Assembly (NCBI GenBank): GCA_913063225.1
Contig: CAJXYP010000015.1
Coordinates: forward strand, 16,949-80,948
Direction: 5' to 3'
DNA: 64,000 nucleotides
DNA from: an uncultured Cellvibrionales bacterium
GTDB lineage: Bacteria > Pseudomonadota > Gammaproteobacteria > Pseudomonadales > GM7GCV1
Shown: one piece after another, positions 29,322-38,141 of the stretch
Numbering within the stretch: the stretch's first letter is position 1
How the letters are laid out: each line of letters opens with the position of its first letter
Notes under the pieces: model-generated
Database searches by the model: none
What the model was told of the DNA's origin: nothing
The model's input: only the letters and a program-made list of their open reading frames with translations
Made by a program: the position numbers and the translations under genes

Positions 29322-30890
29322 ATGAGACCTTCGTATTGGCGCCATAAAACCCGATCCACTCTGGACCGAATGGTGCGGTATTCGCACGGTCCTAAGGGTC
29401 TACTTGTTCGCAAGCGAAATGTTTTTCGAGTGGTTCTAATAGTTACCATAATTTTTGTAGCCCTATTGCGAACCGAGCAATATGAATCCGAAAGGCTTCA
29501 ACAAATTTTGGATAGTGGCGAAATTAACGTCGGCTTTAGGCTGGGACCGCTTATCTATTACGAAAGAGACAATGTGGCCGGAGGCCTTGACTACTATATC
29601 TTGCAAGCTTTCGCAGATAGTTTGGGATTAGTGCTCAACCTGAGTGTAATTGATGAAATCCCAGATATGCTGTCTCAGGTTCAATCTGGCAATATTGATA
29701 TTGCCGCCGCAAACCTGACGGTTACTTCCGAAAGAAGTGAAGAGGTAAGCTTTAGCCTGCCCTACATGGATGTCTCCCCAATACTTATTCAGCACAGCTC
29801 TCGACGGCCTAAAGGCTCCCTCGATGAAATACTAGGCTCTAGTCTTGTGGCTATACAAGGCAGCTCACATTCCGAGTTACTGCGATCACTTCAGGCCCAG
29901 CATCCAGAGTTAACCTGGACAGAAGAAGCAGGCACCTTAATGTTCGAACTAATGGGACGAGTACAAGATCAAAGTTTAGATTACGCGATCGTGGATTCGA
30001 GTATTTTCGAACTCGAGCGCCCCTATTTCCCTCGAGTCGAAAAAGCGATGGAGCTGAATCAGCCTTCTCCACTGGCTTTTGCGCTGCAAAAATCTGCCGA
30101 CAACAGCTTTACTAGTTCACTAAACAGTTTTCTAGCTGAGTATAAAAGTTCAGGCAATCTCGACTCTCTAGTTGATGAGATGTATAGCAACAATGAAAAT
30201 TTTGATGTTGCCAGCTCTCTTGTATTACGAGAACGAATTCAATCCAGGCTGCCTGAATACGAAACGCTCTTTCGCAACGTAGGCGAGCAATTTGATATAG
30301 ATTGGGTCATGTTGGCAGCTGTCTCTTACCAGGAGTCTCACTGGAGCGCGTCTGCCCGCAGCTACACTGGTGTTCGTGGCCTTATGATGCTGACGCTACC
30401 TACGGCAAGTCAGTACGGCGTCACCAACCGCCTGGACGCAGAACAAAGCTTAGTGGCAGGCACCAAATATTTGATCAGCTTGAAAAGCCGATTGCCTGAG
30501 CGCATTGGTGAACCCGACAGAACTCAGATGGCATTGGCGGCATACAATATGGGTATGGGCCATTTGGAAGATGCACGAATTTTGACCCAGCGTGCAGGAA
30601 AAAACCCTGATTACTGGAGCCAGGTTAGGGAGCAACTTCCCCTTCTGCAGCAAAGTGTGCACTACAGAACTGTCACCTATGGCTACGCTCGCGGACTTGA
30701 AGCAGATTCATATGTAGAAAACATTTTCCACTTTTACAATATTTTGGAATCCTATGCTTGGCAGAAAGAACTGGAGGCAATGGAAATCGAAATGCGGTAC
30801 GAGGAAGATATATTTGGCGAAGAAATTTATAACTCAGAAGGGCGACGCGACTTTCCTAGCATTCTGGAAAACCCACCATCGCCGATGTAA
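29322..30890 (+). CDS. mltF: Membrane-bound lytic murein transglycosylase F
   Basis: A peptidoglycan lytic transglycosylase with a regulatory SBP_bac_3-like N-domain. It has 522 residues; a membrane anchor lies near residues 35-48 (VVLIVTIIFVALL). The substrate-binding-like domain covers about 55-290. The catalytic SLT domain starts WVMLAAVSYQESHWSASA (catalytic Glu in QESHW), followed by GVRGLMMLT, ALAAYNMGMGHLEDAR and TYGYARGLEA. The Met at residue 17 is an alternative start. It is next to purL, as in E. coli. Confidence 0.95.
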   Translation: MRPSYWRHKTRSTLDRMVRYSHGPKGLLVRKRNVFRVVLIVTIIFVALLRTEQYESERLQQILDSGEINVGFRLGPLIYYERDNVAGGLDYYILQAFADSLGLVLNLSVIDEIPDMLSQVQSGNIDIAAANLTVTSERSEEVSFSLPYMDVSPILIQHSSRRPKGSLDEILGSSLVAIQGSSHSELLRSLQAQHPELTWTEEAGTLMFELMGRVQDQSLDYAIVDSSIFELERPYFPRVEKAMELNQPSPLAFALQKSADNSFTSSLNSFLAEYKSSGNLDSLVDEMYSNNENFDVASSLVLRERIQSRLPEYETLFRNVGEQFDIDWVMLAAVSYQESHWSASARSYTGVRGLMMLTLPTASQYGVTNRLDAEQSLVAGTKYLISLKSRLPERIGEPDRTQMALAAYNMGMGHLEDARILTQRAGKNPDYWSQVREQLPLLQQSVHYRTVTYGYARGLEADSYVENIFHFYNILESYAWQKELEAMEIEMRYEEDIFGEEIYNSEGRRDFPSILENPPSPM

Positions 30891-30893
30891 GCG

Positions 30894-31358
30894 CTAATTG
30901 ACTCTGCGCTCTCGAAAGAAGTCTCGAAGCATCTTTCCGCATTCGTCCGCAAGAATACCGCCCTGCACTTCTACTTTGTGATTTAGCCAATCAGCGCTTA
31001 GCAACTGGGCTTGGGAAACTGCAACACCGGCCCGTGGTTCGAAAGCTCCAAAGACCATCCGCCGAATTCGGGCATGAACCATGGCGCCCGCACACATAGC
31101 GCAGGGTTCGAGAGTAACGTACAGATCGCAACCGGGAATACGGTAGTTGTCCAGCTTTTTAGTGGCCTGGCGCAAACAGTTTATTTCGGCATGTTCGGTG
31201 GGGTCCGAAGTGGAAATCGGCTGATTCCAGCCTGCTGCTATGAGCTCTCCGTCTTTAACCAGTACGGCGCCAACGGGTACTTCGTGAGCCAGCTTTGCGT
31301 TTTCAGACTGCTCCAGCGCTAGCCGCATCCAGTATTCATCTTCTTCTAATTCAGACAT
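30894..31358 (-). CDS. tadA: tRNA-specific adenosine deaminase TadA
   Basis: Deaminates A34 to inosine in tRNA-Arg(ACG). It has 154 residues from the ATG at 31358; seven more codons are open upstream. Zinc and catalytic motifs are TEHAEINCLRQA (HAE) and TLEPCAMCAGAMVHARI (PCxxC). It converges on mltF with three bases between the stops, the usual gammaproteobacterial neighbourhood. Confidence 0.96.
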   Translation of the reverse strand: MSELEEDEYWMRLALEQSENAKLAHEVPVGAVLVKDGELIAAGWNQPISTSDPTEHAEINCLRQATKKLDNYRIPGCDLYVTLEPCAMCAGAMVHARIRRMVFGAFEPRAGVAVSQAQLLSADWLNHKVEVQGGILADECGKMLRDFFRERRVN

Positions 31359-31429
31359 CGCGCGAGCATACCTCATCAACCATACGAAAAGATTCTGTAA
31401 AGATTAGATAAATTTTGCTTTTGGTTCTC

Positions 31430-31435
31430 TATAAT
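31430..31435 (+). promoter_or_regulatory. TATAAT -10 element upstream of the ECF sigma gene
   Basis: A perfect TATAAT lies 34 bases before the ATG of the ECF sigma gene. No convincing -35 hexamer is seen at 16-18 bases, so the promoter call is tentative. Confidence 0.35.
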
Positions 31436-31468
31436 TAGCCTAACAATCATCAAATCTAAAGATTTTCT

Positions 31469-32089
31469 ATGGCCGCTGTAAGTTTAGAAATTACCGATGA
31501 GTTTTTGAAGCTGCTAAAAGCTCAAGATCAAGACGCCTTCAGCGAATTGGTTCGGCACCATCACCGGCAGATGATTTATGTAGCGCGTGGAATCATCGGC
31601 GAAGCACAGGCTGAAGAAGTTGTGCAAGAAGCCTGGGTATCTATCTACCGGAATCTAATAAAATTTGAAGGACGGTCTTCCCTAAAAACCTGGATGCTAA
31701 CTATTGTGTCCAATGGCGCAAAAACCCGGCTGCGAAAAGAGTCTCGTCAGGTTTCCTTCGCGGATGTTGAAGCCAGCCTTTCCGGACTTTCCGAAGACCT
31801 GTTCAATCCTGACGGCCACTGGTCAAAGCCACCACCTGAATGGGATATCAGCAGCCCCGACCGATTGCTTGAAGAATCCCAGTTAAAAGATTGCATCGAG
31901 AAAACGACGAACAGTTTGCCAGAGCAACAAAGGGCTGTATTTGTACTACGTGAAATAGAACAACAAGCGCTAGAAGACGTGCGTAACATTCTCGGTCTAA
32001 CTGACTCTAACGTAAGAGTGTTATTACACCGCGCCAGACTTAAGTTGATGCAAGTTATCGACCGTTATCAGGAAACAGGATCATGTTGA
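31469..32089 (+). CDS. ECF-type RNA polymerase sigma factor
   Basis: A 206-residue extracytoplasmic-function sigma factor. Region 2 shows DAFSELVRHHHRQMIYVARG and EEVVQEAWVSIYRNLIKFEG, with SSLKTWMLTIVSN for promoter melting. A long linker (about residues 95-130) separates it from region 4 (LPEQQRAVFVLREIEQQALE, RVLLHRARLKL). It overlaps the downstream zinc-finger anti-sigma gene by seven bases. The signal and regulon are not known. An ECF-like promoter upstream of the bufferin operon 10 kb away is one possible target. Confidence 0.9.
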   Translation: MAAVSLEITDEFLKLLKAQDQDAFSELVRHHHRQMIYVARGIIGEAQAEEVVQEAWVSIYRNLIKFEGRSSLKTWMLTIVSNGAKTRLRKESRQVSFADVEASLSGLSEDLFNPDGHWSKPPPEWDISSPDRLLEESQLKDCIEKTTNSLPEQQRAVFVLREIEQQALEDVRNILGLTDSNVRVLLHRARLKLMQVIDRYQETGSC

Positions 32090-32307
32090 GTTGTAAACAT
32101 ATAGCCGAAAACGCAACGGACTATATGGAAGGTAGAATGAATTTTTTTCAACGGCTTAAATTTAGATCGCATTTGCGCGCATGCGTGCATTGCGGACGAT
32201 TCCTCAGGCATATTGGATTAACCTGCATTGTCTCAGGCAGCTGCACTCATCAAACCGCTACAGATCAAGAAGTAGAGGCTATTTTGGAAATGGTTAAAGC
32301 AGCCTAA
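32083..32307 (+). CDS. Small zinc-finger anti-sigma factor
   Basis: A 74-residue protein with the ZAS-type zinc-binding pattern: CKH near the N-terminus and HLRACVHCGRF (H-x3-C-x2-C). There is no membrane segment, so it would be a soluble anti-sigma factor binding its partner in the cytoplasm. This suits redox or metal sensing, with zinc or Cys oxidation releasing sigma. It overlaps the sigma gene, the typical arrangement, and is followed by a terminator. Confidence 0.82.
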   Translation: MLSCKHIAENATDYMEGRMNFFQRLKFRSHLRACVHCGRFLRHIGLTCIVSGSCTHQTATDQEVEAILEMVKAA

Positions 32308-32333
32308 TTCCCAACCAATAAATACCTCCTAGA

Positions 32334-32362
32334 AAGACCCTCTCTGCGAGAGGTCTTTTTTT
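32334..32362 (+). terminator. Intrinsic terminator after the sigma/anti-sigma pair
   Basis: AGACCCTCTC and GAGAGGTCT pair across a short TGC loop (one bulge), followed by seven T. It isolates the sigma unit from glnA. Confidence 0.85.
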
Positions 32363-32482
32363 GTCAAAAACATCTTACCCTCCAATTTATGGTCAATTCG
32401 GCAAATTGGCTCGATTATTGCCTCCAGCATGTAGATAATTAGCTTTTACCTAATTCAACCGTAGCTATCAGAGGAAAATTAA

Positions 32483-34657
32483 ATGAGCGGAAATGAAGCA
32501 AGAGTCCAGGCGATATTCCAAATCACCAATCGTGAACCGATGGAAGTCGCAACGCCTGACCCTTTGAGCAAGATTTGGGCTTGTAACGTATTTAACTTGG
32601 CAAAAATGGAAGAATCCCTGTCAAAAAATGCGTTCAAAGAAATCAAAAAAACCGTTCAAACAGGGGTGCCCCTTGATCCCGCTACGGCTGATCTAGTCGC
32701 TGCAGCTATGAAGGAATGGGCGCTATCCAAAGGCGTGAAATTTTTCTCCCACATCTTCTTCCCACTTACCAATATCACAGCCGAAAAACACGACGGCTTT
32801 ATTATCACTAATCCCGATGGAGCGGCAATTACTGAGTTCACCGGCAGCTTACTTATTAAAGGCGAACCTGACGGCTCTTCTTTCCCGAATGGCAGCCTAC
32901 GCATGACAAATGCGGCCCGAGGCTACACGGCCTGGGATCCCACTAGTCCGGTCTATGTAATGGAAACGGCAAACGGCTCAACCCTTATGATACCTAGTGT
33001 TTTCATGTCTTGGACGGGTGAGTCTCTGGATAAGAAAATCCCTCTCTTACGCTCTAATGCGGCCATGGATGAAGCGGCGCAGAAAGTCCTTTCATTAATG
33101 GGCGAAACTGACATTGCACCGCTGAACAGCAGTTGCGGTGCTGAACAAGAGTACTTTTTGGTCGACTCAAACTTTGCTAACGCGCGCCCGGATTTACTAC
33201 TTGCGGGCCGCAGCTTATTTGGTGCAGCCCCAGCCAAAGGTCAGGAATTTGATGACCACTATTTTGGTGCCATCCCAGAGCGGGTTCAGGTCTTTATGCA
33301 AGACTTCGAAGATCAGCTATACAAACTCGGGATTCCTGCAAAAACCCACCACAATGAAGTTGCGCCAGGGCAGTTCGAAATAGCACCATACTTCGAAGCC
33401 GCAAATGTGGCTGCTGATCATCAACAACTGATGATGACAATTATAAAAACCACGGCCAAAAAGCACGGTTTTCACGCACTTTTGCACGAAAAACCATTCG
33501 CTGGAATTAACGGATCAGGCAAACACGTTAACTGGTCTGTAGGAAACTCCACGCAAGGAAACCTATTAGACCCCGGTAATACGCCTCACAAAAATCTTAA
33601 CTTCTTGCTCTTTTGTGGTGCGGTAATTCGTGGAGTGCACCTTTATGGACCATTATTGCGAGCGGTAATCGCCTCTGCTGCCAATGACCATCGCCTCGGA
33701 GCAAACGAAGCGCCTCCTGCGATCCTTTCGGTATACCTTGGTGATCAACTTGAAGCGGTATATGAAGATATTAAAGCTGGCAAGCTAACCAGCTCCAATA
33801 GCGGCGGCATAATGGATTCAGGCTTGTCGCAGATTTTAACCTTTTCAAGAGATCCTGGTGATCGTAACCGCACTTCACCCTTCGCTTTTACCGGTAACCG
33901 TTTTGAATTCAGAGCAGTAGGCTCCTCTCAGTCCGTATCCGGTCCACTAGTAGCTATGAACACCATGCTCGCAGATTCCCTCAATTGGATTGCTGAAAAA
34001 CTGGAAGTTGAACTAGGTAAAGGCGCAGACCAAGCTAATGCAGTTATTACCGTCCTCAAGGAGTTGATGGAACTCCATGGCAACGTAGTATTCGGTGGAG
34101 ACGGCTATTCAACCGATTGGCACAAAGCGGCAGTTGAGGAGCGCGGCCTCAAAAACATACCAACTACTGCAGATGCGCTTCCGGCTCTAAACGAAGACTA
34201 TATTGTCAAACTTTTTGAATCGACTGGCGTGCTTAGCCCCGTTGAATTAGCTAGCCGATATGAAGTCTATTCCGAGCAGTACGTGCTATCTATAGAAGTT
34301 GAAGCCAAGCTGGTTGTGGATATGGCTACTACGCTAATCTATCCGGCTGCTATCACCTACCTTTCAGACCTGTCGGTAACCAACGCTGGTATGGCGGATA
34401 TGGATATTGAACTTGATAACTCCGTTGCTAAGACCGTCGCTGCTGAAGCTAACGCAATGATGGCTGGAGTCTCGAAGCTTAGTGTCGCATTAGAGAAACA
34501 TGACTTTGCTTCTACCGATGAGCATATGAGTTTCTTGGCGGATACGGTGCGCGGACTTATGGATGAAGTGAGAGTTCACGCAGATGAACTCGAAGGCAAA
34601 GTAGCTGATGACCTATGGCCATTGCCCAAGTATCAGGAAATGTTATTCATTAAATAG
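32483..34657 (+). CDS. glnN: Glutamine synthetase type III
   Basis: Makes glutamine from glutamate, ammonia and ATP. It is the large type III form (724 residues), not the ~470-residue type I of most Gammaproteobacteria. Visible are the GSIII N-domain (PLSKIWACNVFNLAKMEESL), the catalytic SSCGAEQEYFLVD, KTHHNEVAPGQFEIAP, HEKPFAGINGSGKHVNWS and NRTSPFAFTGNRFEFRAVGS. The RBS GAGG precedes the ATG. It has its own terminator and no neighbouring nitrogen genes. It could be the sole or a supplementary GS; no glnA type I is in the window. Confidence 0.95.
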   Translation: MSGNEARVQAIFQITNREPMEVATPDPLSKIWACNVFNLAKMEESLSKNAFKEIKKTVQTGVPLDPATADLVAAAMKEWALSKGVKFFSHIFFPLTNITAEKHDGFIITNPDGAAITEFTGSLLIKGEPDGSSFPNGSLRMTNAARGYTAWDPTSPVYVMETANGSTLMIPSVFMSWTGESLDKKIPLLRSNAAMDEAAQKVLSLMGETDIAPLNSSCGAEQEYFLVDSNFANARPDLLLAGRSLFGAAPAKGQEFDDHYFGAIPERVQVFMQDFEDQLYKLGIPAKTHHNEVAPGQFEIAPYFEAANVAADHQQLMMTIIKTTAKKHGFHALLHEKPFAGINGSGKHVNWSVGNSTQGNLLDPGNTPHKNLNFLLFCGAVIRGVHLYGPLLRAVIASAANDHRLGANEAPPAILSVYLGDQLEAVYEDIKAGKLTSSNSGGIMDSGLSQILTFSRDPGDRNRTSPFAFTGNRFEFRAVGSSQSVSGPLVAMNTMLADSLNWIAEKLEVELGKGADQANAVITVLKELMELHGNVVFGGDGYSTDWHKAAVEERGLKNIPTTADALPALNEDYIVKLFESTGVLSPVELASRYEVYSEQYVLSIEVEAKLVVDMATTLIYPAAITYLSDLSVTNAGMADMDIELDNSVAKTVAAEANAMMAGVSKLSVALEKHDFASTDEHMSFLADTVRGLMDEVRVHADELEGKVADDLWPLPKYQEMLFIK

Positions 34658-34674
34658 TCCTGAAGAATCAGAAA

Positions 34675-34702
34675 AGGCCCTCATATTTGAGGGCTTTTTT
34701 TG
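34675..34702 (+). terminator. Intrinsic terminator after glnN
   Basis: GCCCTCA and TGAGGGC pair across a short A/T loop, followed by seven T. Confidence 0.9.
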
Positions 34703-34883
34703 TCCCAAAAGAACTGCTGGAAAATCCACCAATTCGGCTATACAAAAGCAATTGAGTTGATAGTTTCATCTAGGGAGTTCTCGTAAACAATTGTTAAAAC
34801 CCGCGACAACTCACATTCATACAAGCATACTTCAAATCATTAACTTTCAGTAACTTTTCACTTATCCACTTCTTGGGGAAAGG

Positions 34884-36029
34884 ATGAAAAATTTCAGCTT
34901 AGTAGCTTTATCTTCAGTATTGGCATTGGGGGCTATATCTACTGCATATGCTCACCATTCAAATGCTCCACATTTCGATAATAATGTTGAAATCATTGTC
35001 GATGCCGTCGTAACCAAGTGGGCTTTCGTAAACCCCCACGCTTACATATTTTTTGAAGGTACCAACGAAGATGGAGAAACCGCTGAATGGCGATGTGAAG
35101 CTTCATCCGCTACGGGCATGGGAAGATTGGGTTTTGACGAAGATACTTTCTATGCTGGGCAAAATCTAACTATTGTGGGTAACCCCGCACGTCGAGAAGA
35201 CAACGTCTGCTTTGTGAGAAATTGGGTCTTTGGAGATGGGGTTTCAATAGGTAGCCGCGATACCCTGCCCGAAGACAAAAGGTCCGGTGCGATTCAGGAA
35301 ACAATCGCCGAAGCGGATATGGTTAGGCCGGAATATCTAAGAAATGGGCAACCAAATATAAGCGGCGCCTGGGTTCGAGCTGGACGCGGCGGTGCCCCCG
35401 CAGGCGCATCTGGACGCGGAGCCCCAGGAGCCGGTGGTCCGGGAGTCGGAGGCCCACCGGCTAGAGGCGGCGATCGCCCTCAAATTGGACTCACCTATGC
35501 CGGTAAGGTAGCTCAGGACGCCTATGTGCAAATCTATGATGACCCGGGAATACATTGTGATATTGGCAATATTTTCTTTGGCTGGACTCACGACAGTCAC
35601 GTAAACGAAGTCACACAATATGATGATCGCATTGTTCTGCAATTCGGCTACATGGATTTTGTGCGTACTATCCACTTGGATATGGATGAACATCCAGAAA
35701 ATGTTATTCCCAGCCGAAGCGGCCATTCCATTGGCCACTGGGAGGACGACACTCTAGTCGTTGACACCATCGGCTTTACTCAGGGTATATTATCTGCCTT
35801 GGGTAGCATCCCCAACAGTGACCAGATGACTTCTACAGAAAGGTTCTGGATCGACAAACAGAATCAAACGCTAAACAACTCATACATCGCTGTTGATCCG
35901 GGCTTCCTCATTGAGCCCTATACCGGTCAAGCCAGCATGAATCTTAGTGCTGTTGGCTACGAGCCCTATAACTGCACCGAATTCAGTGGTGACAACAACA
36001 AACGCCCAGAAGATCGAGTCGGCAGTTAA
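34884..36029 (+). CDS. Secreted DUF6152 family protein with Gly-rich insert
   Basis: A 381-residue exported protein with a signal peptide to about residue 23 (cleavage after TAYA). The mature chain would begin HHSNAPHFDNN, the N-terminal double His typical of DUF6152. The N-terminal domain continues VTKWAFVNPHAYIFFEG and TAEWRCEASS. A Gly/Pro/Ala-rich low-complexity linker (about residues 170-195) joins a second domain with SGHSIGHWEDDTLVVDTIGF, a module also found in uncharacterised marine proteins. The function is unknown. A mature N-terminal His is a metal-binding arrangement in other families; whether it binds copper here is inference from the nearby bufferin operon. Confidence 0.8.
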   Translation: MKNFSLVALSSVLALGAISTAYAHHSNAPHFDNNVEIIVDAVVTKWAFVNPHAYIFFEGTNEDGETAEWRCEASSATGMGRLGFDEDTFYAGQNLTIVGNPARREDNVCFVRNWVFGDGVSIGSRDTLPEDKRSGAIQETIAEADMVRPEYLRNGQPNISGAWVRAGRGGAPAGASGRGAPGAGGPGVGGPPARGGDRPQIGLTYAGKVAQDAYVQIYDDPGIHCDIGNIFFGWTHDSHVNEVTQYDDRIVLQFGYMDFVRTIHLDMDEHPENVIPSRSGHSIGHWEDDTLVVDTIGFTQGILSALGSIPNSDQMTSTERFWIDKQNQTLNNSYIAVDPGFLIEPYTGQASMNLSAVGYEPYNCTEFSGDNNKRPEDRVGS

Positions 36030-36052
36030 CTCTTAGCTAAAGGTGAAACCGC

Positions 36053-36085
36053 AAAGGCAGATCAAATTGATCGGCCTTTGTTTTA
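36053..36085 (+). terminator. Intrinsic terminator after the DUF6152 gene
   Basis: AAAGGC and GCCTTT enclose a second paired segment GATCA/TGATC with an AAT loop, followed by GTTTTATT. Confidence 0.7.
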
Positions 36086-36145
36086 TTGGGAGTGGTATTA
36101 GGCCTAGCCAAAAACTTATATAGTTCTGGCGAAGGGGAACTGAAA

Positions 36146-37042
36146 ATGAATTCCGATATATCTGAGCGTTTAGGCTGGTGCCTATTTATTTGCCGGCTTG
36201 CAGTGTTTATTATTTTTTCGGTCTGGGGATACGACAAATTAGTCCGGCCGGATCACGGCGTCAACATGATGGCCAACTACTACTTTGTTTCTGGCGTACC
36301 GGAAGCGCTAATAACCTGGTTTGGGGTTGCTGAGATAGTTTTAGCTTTGTTAGTCCTCTTGGGGCTTTTCAAAGGCCTGGTTCGTGGGCTCTTCCTCTTT
36401 CTAAGCATTCTGGCCGTATCTGTGCCCGAAGTACTCAAAGGCTATGTAACCGCCATTGTAGAGGTGCCCCACCCCACTATTCTTTTCTTTACTGGCTTTT
36501 GTTTACTGGCCTGTAGCTTTGCTATTTTCTTTTTGCGAGATCAGGACACTAAGTTTTCCTTGGGTCGCAAAAACATGACTTCGAACCCGGAGCTAACTGA
36601 AGATACAGAGAAGAACCTGGGTCTTTGCCTCGCCCTGTGTCGCTTTGGGGTATTTATCGTATTTTTTGTCTGGACTCTCGCCAAGTTCCTTCACCCCGAG
36701 CACGGCGTAAATATTATGCGTGGGCACTATTTAATTGATGGCGTAACCGAGGCCGCAGTGACCATATTTGGTCTATTTGAAATGGCGCTTTGCATCGCCC
36801 TAATTTTGGGTTTTTATAAGCGATTTACTCGAGGTTTCTTTCTGCTTATCAGTATTTACTCAGTTATTACACCACGGGTTCTGAACGGCTATAAGATATT
36901 TATATTCGAGAATTCCGAACCTCAGATCTTCCTATTCTCAGGTTTCACCATGCTTGCCTGTGCCATCGCCATATATTGGCTTAGGGATTACGACACGCGA
37001 TTCTCCCTACCGAAGGCCGATAGAGCGAGGTGGGGAGACTGA
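36146..37042 (+). CDS. Tandem-duplicated DoxX-like membrane protein
   Basis: A 298-residue inner-membrane protein made of two similar halves, each with about four membrane segments. Half one has LGWCLFICRLAVFIIFSVWG, KLVRPDHGVNMMANYY and FFLRDQDTKFSL. Half two repeats LGLCLALCRFGVFIVFFVWT, KFLHPEHGVNIMRGHY and YWLRDYDTRFSL. This is an internal gene duplication of a DoxX-like four-helix unit. The ATG at 36146 has AGGGG eight bases upstream; the frame is open 20 codons earlier. The function is unknown. It converges on another DoxX-like gene. Confidence 0.8.
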   Translation: MNSDISERLGWCLFICRLAVFIIFSVWGYDKLVRPDHGVNMMANYYFVSGVPEALITWFGVAEIVLALLVLLGLFKGLVRGLFLFLSILAVSVPEVLKGYVTAIVEVPHPTILFFTGFCLLACSFAIFFLRDQDTKFSLGRKNMTSNPELTEDTEKNLGLCLALCRFGVFIVFFVWTLAKFLHPEHGVNIMRGHYLIDGVTEAAVTIFGLFEMALCIALILGFYKRFTRGFFLLISIYSVITPRVLNGYKIFIFENSEPQIFLFSGFTMLACAIAIYWLRDYDTRFSLPKADRARWGD

Positions 37043-37060
37043 ATTACTTACTAGCGAGTT

Positions 37061-37477
37061 CTACGCTTTACCGCGTTTATGGTCCAATGACAAAGTGTCG
37101 AACTCTCTGAAGGCTATCATTACTAGGCTGGCGACTATCAAAGTAGTAGAAGGAAAGAAGCTCAGCCTGCCCGGCTCTTCAACTAGATACATGGCTAGCG
37201 GATCAAGAATGTATTTGATAATGGGCACTATACCTGTCGCGTACCAAATCACTTGTCCCCAATAGGCATAAGTTCGAAACAGGCCCAACACAACCATTGC
37301 ACCGAGAACGAGTTGAAGACTACCGATGCCCAAGCTGATTGTTGGATCACTTATTACCCCGCCGTAGTACCTATCCGACAGATCCGCAGCTTGTACTGCA
37401 TTAAACTTTAAAACGCCAAAAATAATCAGATAGGTTCCCGTCGTAAACCTCAGCAATAAAAGAGTGATCGCTTGCAT
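37061..37477 (-). CDS. Small DoxX-like membrane protein, copy A
   Basis: A 138-residue protein with about four membrane helices (LLLLRFTTGTYLIIFGVLKF, IGSLQLVLGAMVVLGLFRTY). It is a close paralog of the next gene (37629-38042): FRTYAYWGQV and LSLDHKRGK recur in both. DoxX proteins are often linked to quinone or thiol redox partners, but no function can be assigned. It is convergent with the tandem DoxX protein. Confidence 0.78.
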   Translation of the reverse strand: MQAITLLLLRFTTGTYLIIFGVLKFNAVQAADLSDRYYGGVISDPTISLGIGSLQLVLGAMVVLGLFRTYAYWGQVIWYATGIVPIIKYILDPLAMYLVEEPGRLSFFPSTTLIVASLVMIAFREFDTLSLDHKRGKA

Positions 37478-37562
37478 ATTTGTCCCCTCGAATGCGAATT
37501 TAACTATAGCTACAAAAAGATTGAATCAAAGATAGCAGAAATCTAAGCTGGGTACAGCCATT

Positions 37563-37593
37563 AAAAAAGGCCGCTCTAGAGCGGCCTTTTTAT
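37563..37593 (-). terminator. Bidirectional intrinsic terminator between DoxX-like paralogs
   Basis: A perfect palindrome GGCCGCTCTAGAGCGGCC flanked by A6 and T5 at 37570-37587. In the minus-strand sense it terminates the 37629-38042 gene. Confidence 0.85.
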
Positions 37594-37628
37594 TCCAATT
37601 TGAATACACTGCAGAGCTAATGTAGTTA

Positions 37629-38042
37629 CTATTCTTTCCCACGCTTATGATCGACGGACAGCGTATCGTCCGCTTTGAAGGCCACAAGAACCAGGCTGGC
37701 AAATAATAAGGTCCAAGACGGGAACCAAGTTAATCGGCTTTGCTCAACAAGAAACAGAGCAAGCGGATCAAGAAGAAAACCAATGATGGGTATTATCCCG
37801 ACTGCGTACCAAGCGACCTGCCCCCAATAGGCATAAGTCCGAAAAATACCCAATACAACTATAACGCCAAGTAACATCTGAAGACTGCCTATCCCAAGAT
37901 TGAGCGTCGCATCACTTACTAAACCGCCGTAGAAATTGTCCGACATTCTCGCCGCGCCTTCGGCATTGAATTTCCTAGTACCCCAAAGAATTAAATAAAT
38001 TCCTGTTGCACACCTTAGTAATAAAAGACTAATTGATTTCAT
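37629..38042 (-). CDS. Small DoxX-like membrane protein, copy B
   Basis: 137 residues from the ATG at 38042, which has AGGGG five bases upstream; the frame is open eight codons further. It is a four-helix membrane protein paralogous to the 37061-37477 gene, with near-identical FRTYAYWGQVAWYAVGIIPI and the same tail LSVDHKRGKE. The two genes look like a recent local duplication. The function is unknown. Confidence 0.78.
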   Translation of the reverse strand: MKSISLLLLRCATGIYLILWGTRKFNAEGAARMSDNFYGGLVSDATLNLGIGSLQMLLGVIVVLGIFRTYAYWGQVAWYAVGIIPIIGFLLDPLALFLVEQSRLTWFPSWTLLFASLVLVAFKADDTLSVDHKRGKE

Positions 38043-38141
38043 ACATTCCCCTAAGATTAATGCCAAAAAAAATGGCGCTATCGAACATAGCAGAACACCG
38101 AGGGAGGTTCCGTTAATTAATCTTACTTTTAAAGGTACTAC

